Part shown: positions 61,358 to 64,000 of the stretch, one piece after another
How positions within the stretch are numbered: position 1 is the first letter of the stretch
How the letters are laid out: each line of letters opens with the position of its first letter
Assembly (NCBI GenBank): GCA_002480645.1
Contig: DLCN01000020.1
Span: forward strand, 1-64,000
DNA length: 64,000 nt
DNA from: Balneolaceae bacterium UBA7797
GTDB lineage: Bacteria; Bacteroidota; Rhodothermia; Balneolales; Balneolaceae
Direction: 5' to 3'
Program-made: the position numbers and the translations under genes
The notes under the pieces: model-generated
What the model was told of the DNA's origin: nothing
Database searches by the model: none
The model's input: only the letters and a program-made list of their open reading frames with translations

Positions 61358-62236
61358 ATGGAAAAGAAGAAAGTACATTTAGTACTGGGAAGTGGTGGAG
61401 CAAGAGGGATCGCTCATATTGCGGTAATAGAAGCGCTGGAGAAAGATGGGTATGAGATCATTGAAGTGATTGGCTGCTCGATGGGCGCCGTTGTTGGGGG
61501 AATTTATGCGGCCGGACATCTTTCAGAATATAAAAAATGGCTGCTGTCACTAACCCGTTCGGATGTGTTTGAACTTTTGGATTTCACCTTTACCAAAACC
61601 GGATTTGTTAAAGGTGAAAAGCTCTTCGCTAAACATAAAGAGGTAACCGGAGATCTGTATATCGAAAATTTTAAGATCCCTTTTACCGCAGTTGCCACCG
61701 ATATGAAACACAATGAAGAAGTGTATTTCAGAGACGGAAACTTATATACCGCCCTCCGGGCTTCAGTTTCCATTCCCGGATTATTCACCCCGGTTGTATT
61801 AGGAAATAAAGTGTTGGTAGATGGTGGGGTGTTAAATCCGGTTCCTGTTAATCTGGTGAATAAACAGGAAGATGCGATCATCGTTGCGGTTGATCTGAAT
61901 GCCCGTGCCGAAGAGAAGAAACTCACAGAATCGAGTTTGAATAGTGAAGAAGAAAAAGAACAGAAATGGTATGAAAGGCTGCTTCCCGATCAGGTTCTGG
62001 AGTTTGCAAAGAAACAGGACAAACAGGAAGAGGAAGCTTTTTCATTGTTGGGGTTAATGGAAAGCACCTTCAGCTTTACTCAGGACCGTCTTACCTCCCT
62101 TATGTTCGAGATGTACAAACCCGAAGTTCGCATCAATATTCCAAGAAATACCTGCAACACCTTCGACTTTTATAAAGCAAAAGAAGTGTACGAAGCAGGT
62201 ATTAACGCATACAAAAAGGATATGATCCAAGAGTGA
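61358..62236 (+). CDS. Patatin-like phospholipase (RssA-type)
   Basis: This 292-residue protein has the patatin oxyanion motif LVLGSGGARGIAHIAVIEAL (about 6-25), the nucleophile elbow GCSMGAVVGG, and the catalytic Asp in LVDGGVLNPVPV. It is a serine-aspartate acyl hydrolase acting on phospholipids or lysophospholipids at the inner membrane. It has no signal peptide, consistent with the RssA subgroup. It is the last gene of a run with the YiiX-like and PH-like genes. The convergent esterase gene ends 6 bp away. Confidence 0.93.
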   Translation: MEKKKVHLVLGSGGARGIAHIAVIEALEKDGYEIIEVIGCSMGAVVGGIYAAGHLSEYKKWLLSLTRSDVFELLDFTFTKTGFVKGEKLFAKHKEVTGDLYIENFKIPFTAVATDMKHNEEVYFRDGNLYTALRASVSIPGLFTPVVLGNKVLVDGGVLNPVPVNLVNKQEDAIIVAVDLNARAEEKKLTESSLNSEEEKEQKWYERLLPDQVLEFAKKQDKQEEEAFSLLGLMESTFSFTQDRLTSLMFEMYKPEVRINIPRNTCNTFDFYKAKEVYEAGINAYKKDMIQE

Positions 62237-62242
62237 TTACTA

Positions 62243-64000
62243 TCAGAAATCGTCTGTTCTGAATGGCACTGCGGGTAATCCTTCCTTATTGTAGAGTGAA
62301 ACATCAGGATTATCTGCCCATGCATAGCGAATGTATACAGGTTCAGGAACATTGTCTGATCGAAGTACGATCTGATTTCCGTCGATGGTTGCCTTGGCCC
62401 AATAAAAGACCCCGTCTTTACCGGCTATAGCAAACCCATCTACTTTATCCGAGTTCTTAATGATCAGTCCTGAACCGGTATGATCGAACGATACCCGAAT
62501 TGTATTCCCTTCAATTACATGAGACCGATACATCGGACCGGAATACACAATGTCTTCGTTAAAAGCCACATGTCGGGCCGATTGCCATAACCGATAGCCT
62601 ACATCCTGTTTATTTCTCGGATGGATGTCGTTGGCATCTCCGATATCAACAATTACTGCCATTCCTGTATTTGCCAGACTCAGAGTTTGGGTCTGAGCTT
62701 CCTGAAGCCGGGCCCAGCCGGAATCAGTGGGATAATCATATTTCTGTTGGTAATTGGCTAACTGAACAAACAAAAATGGGAAATCGTCTTGTTTCCAGTA
62801 ATTTCTCCACTCTTCGATCATTGCTTCAAAGAGTTCATTGTAATACTGATTTTTATCCACATTACTTTCGCCCTGATACCAAATGGCACCCTTAATGGTA
62901 TATCCGGCCACCGGTTTGATCATTGAATTGAATAAAGCTCCGGGTTTGTGTTCATATCTGGTAGTAGCAGGAAGAGGTGGTTCCACTCTGTTCGAGAATT
63001 TCCAGAGGCCTTCCAGATCTATGGTCTTGCCGTTAGTTTTGATCCACATCTCACCGGTTTTCCCAAAATAGGTATCGTTACTCCAGTCCTCTACCGTACG
63101 GACTGCAATCACATTCTTTCCTTTTTTAAGATACTTCTTATCAATTTTAATCACTTCCGGGTCATCGGACCAGATCTTGGTGTAGACATGTTTTCCATTC
63201 ACAAAAGCGACCGTGAATTTACCGGGATTTCCAAAAGAGAGTTCTGCATCATCCACTTCTTTCAGTTCAAAGGTTTTTCTCAGCCAAACGAAATCGCGCA
63301 ATACTTTTTCATTCGGAAGTGAAATTTCCTTCCATTCAGAATCATCAAAATTCATGGTATGAGCTCCATAGATCTTGAAATCCTCAGTATCTTGAACCCG
63401 CTCATATTTTATTCTATTCACTTCTTCATTGTCTGCTATTATCTGATCCCAGTCTTTTCCAGGTTCCAGCATTTCGGCAGCTTCCTGTTCATATCCTTTC
63501 ACGGTAAGCAAACGCATGATAGGTGTCCAGGCCTCGGCGGGTGTTCCTCCCCAGTTATCATCTATTATTCCAACAGGAACATCTTTTTCCAGATGGTTAT
63601 GTTTAGCAAAGAACCAGGCAACAGCGGAAAAATCACGGGCATTTTCTTTATTGGCTACCTTCCAGCTGGTCTCATTTCGCAGATCGTTGAGAGGCATCAT
63701 CGAAATATCATGAGGGATCTTTATAAATCTAATCTCAGGATAATTCGCATCATTCAATTCCTCCTCCATATTGTCAATATTCGCACCGATCTGCCATTCC
63801 ATATTAGACTGTCCCCCCGCCAGCCAAACATCTCCGAAATATACATCCTTAAACTCGATCTTGTTTCCGGCTGTGATGGTAAGTGTGTGTGGTCCGCCAG
63901 CTTTTTGCGGGGTGATAAATACCTCCCAATATCCATCACTATTACTTATAGTGTTAAATTCCTGCTTACCAAGTTTGATTAGAACGGAAGTCTCCGGGGA
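62243..64000 (-). CDS. Sialate O-acetylesterase-type SGNH hydrolase, 5' end outside the window
   Basis: The open frame continues to the window edge, so the N-terminus, including any signal peptide, is missing. The internal Met at 63802 is within the nucleophile motif GGQSNMEW and is not the start. About 586 residues are present: a beta-sandwich region, the SASA catalytic core, and an inserted galactose-binding-like region (about 210-340 of the visible part). IKGAIWYQGESNVDKNQYY is the oxyanion block and DANDIHPRNKQDVG supplies the catalytic Asp-His. It is probably exported and removes acetyl groups from sialic acid or plant glycans. Unlike the 34790 gene it shows no T9SS domain at its C-terminus. 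Confidence 0.92.
   Translation of the reverse strand, partial: SPETSVLIKLGKQEFNTISNSDGYWEVFITPQKAGGPHTLTITAGNKIEFKDVYFGDVWLAGGQSNMEWQIGANIDNMEEELNDANYPEIRFIKIPHDISMMPLNDLRNETSWKVANKENARDFSAVAWFFAKHNHLEKDVPVGIIDDNWGGTPAEAWTPIMRLLTVKGYEQEAAEMLEPGKDWDQIIADNEEVNRIKYERVQDTEDFKIYGAHTMNFDDSEWKEISLPNEKVLRDFVWLRKTFELKEVDDAELSFGNPGKFTVAFVNGKHVYTKIWSDDPEVIKIDKKYLKKGKNVIAVRTVEDWSNDTYFGKTGEMWIKTNGKTIDLEGLWKFSNRVEPPLPATTRYEHKPGALFNSMIKPVAGYTIKGAIWYQGESNVDKNQYYNELFEAMIEEWRNYWKQDDFPFLFVQLANYQQKYDYPTDSGWARLQEAQTQTLSLANTGMAVIVDIGDANDIHPRNKQDVGYRLWQSARHVAFNEDIVYSGPMYRSHVIEGNTIRVSFDHTGSGLIIKNSDKVDGFAIAGKDGVFYWAKATIDGNQIVLRSDNVPEPVYIRYAWADNPDVSLYNKEGLPAVPFRTDDF

Overview
The window looks like chromosomal DNA from a member of the Bacteroidota/Balneolota/Rhodothermota assemblage. 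The evidence is a type IX secretion (T9SS) C-terminal sorting domain with the YPNPFNPTT motif on a secreted esterase, many Bacteroidota-type exported families (DUF5117-like zinc metalloprotease, DUF4168-like, DUF2914-like, SASA esterases, a GMC oxidoreductase paired with a gluconate dehydrogenase subunit 3-like protein), LytTR-type two-component signalling, and weak or absent Shine-Dalgarno sequences at many starts. Balneolota is my best guess, by inference. No rRNA, tRNA, CRISPR array, transposase or prophage was recognised.

Layout. 1-3927: a LytS/LytTR-type two-component operon with a lipoprotein gene, flanked on both sides by arrays of short hairpin-rich intergenic repeats. 3928-10508: ComEC, a Tat-dependent Gfo/Idh/MocA oxidoreductase, a PQQ-type sugar dehydrogenase, PurU and a thioredoxin. 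10583-18835: small unknown genes, a clostripain-like lipoprotein, a class III nucleotide cyclase-TPR protein followed by a DUF5706/PycTM-like membrane protein (a Pycsar-like pair), and a very large lipidated metallophosphatase fused to a beta-barrel. 19119-29134: an excisionase-type HTH gene, Nudix hydrolase, CDP-alcohol phosphatidyltransferase, FtsY, a small acidic peptide divergent from a CHAT-TPR protein, an M28 peptidase, ScpA, a sigma factor and a TPR anti-sigma-like membrane protein. 29141-33726: Ppk1, RuvB and MetK. 34790-44297: secreted and membrane proteins, the GMC pair, a zinc metalloprotease and Aat. 44395-46861: an ECF sigma/anti-sigma/exported-protein operon. 47096-53630: DNA polymerase IV, a membrane/XRE pair, a porin with a short PstS-like protein, and a DUF4168-like protein. 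54120-55832: a small accessory island with a toxin-antitoxin pair, an HNH protein and palindromes. 55922-64000: PurM, a DinB/YfiT-family protein, a dense DnaA-box cluster (candidate oriC), Dtd, then an envelope-enzyme group ending in an esterase cut by the window edge.

Four signals deserve most attention. (1) Three copies of a 115-117 bp element (18935-19050 minus, 34486-34600 plus, 53802-53918 minus) share an AT-rich upstream block, GATTTGGTC, exactly 15 nt, then CCGTATATT, and end in a terminator hairpin whose stem sequence differs between copies while pairing is kept. They look like a family of terminated small RNAs or leaders, and each lies 100-190 bp upstream of, and co-directional with, a gene for an exported protein. 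(2) 57489-57900 carries three perfect and several near-perfect DnaA boxes in AT-rich DNA, a strong oriC candidate. (3) The cyclase/DUF5706 pair lacks both canonical adenine-selecting residues of class III cyclases. (4) A 39-residue acidic Gly-rich peptide with a strong ribosome binding site sits divergent from a CHAT protease.

Names of families are from memory of their motifs and no database search was run, so DUF assignments in particular are provisional.
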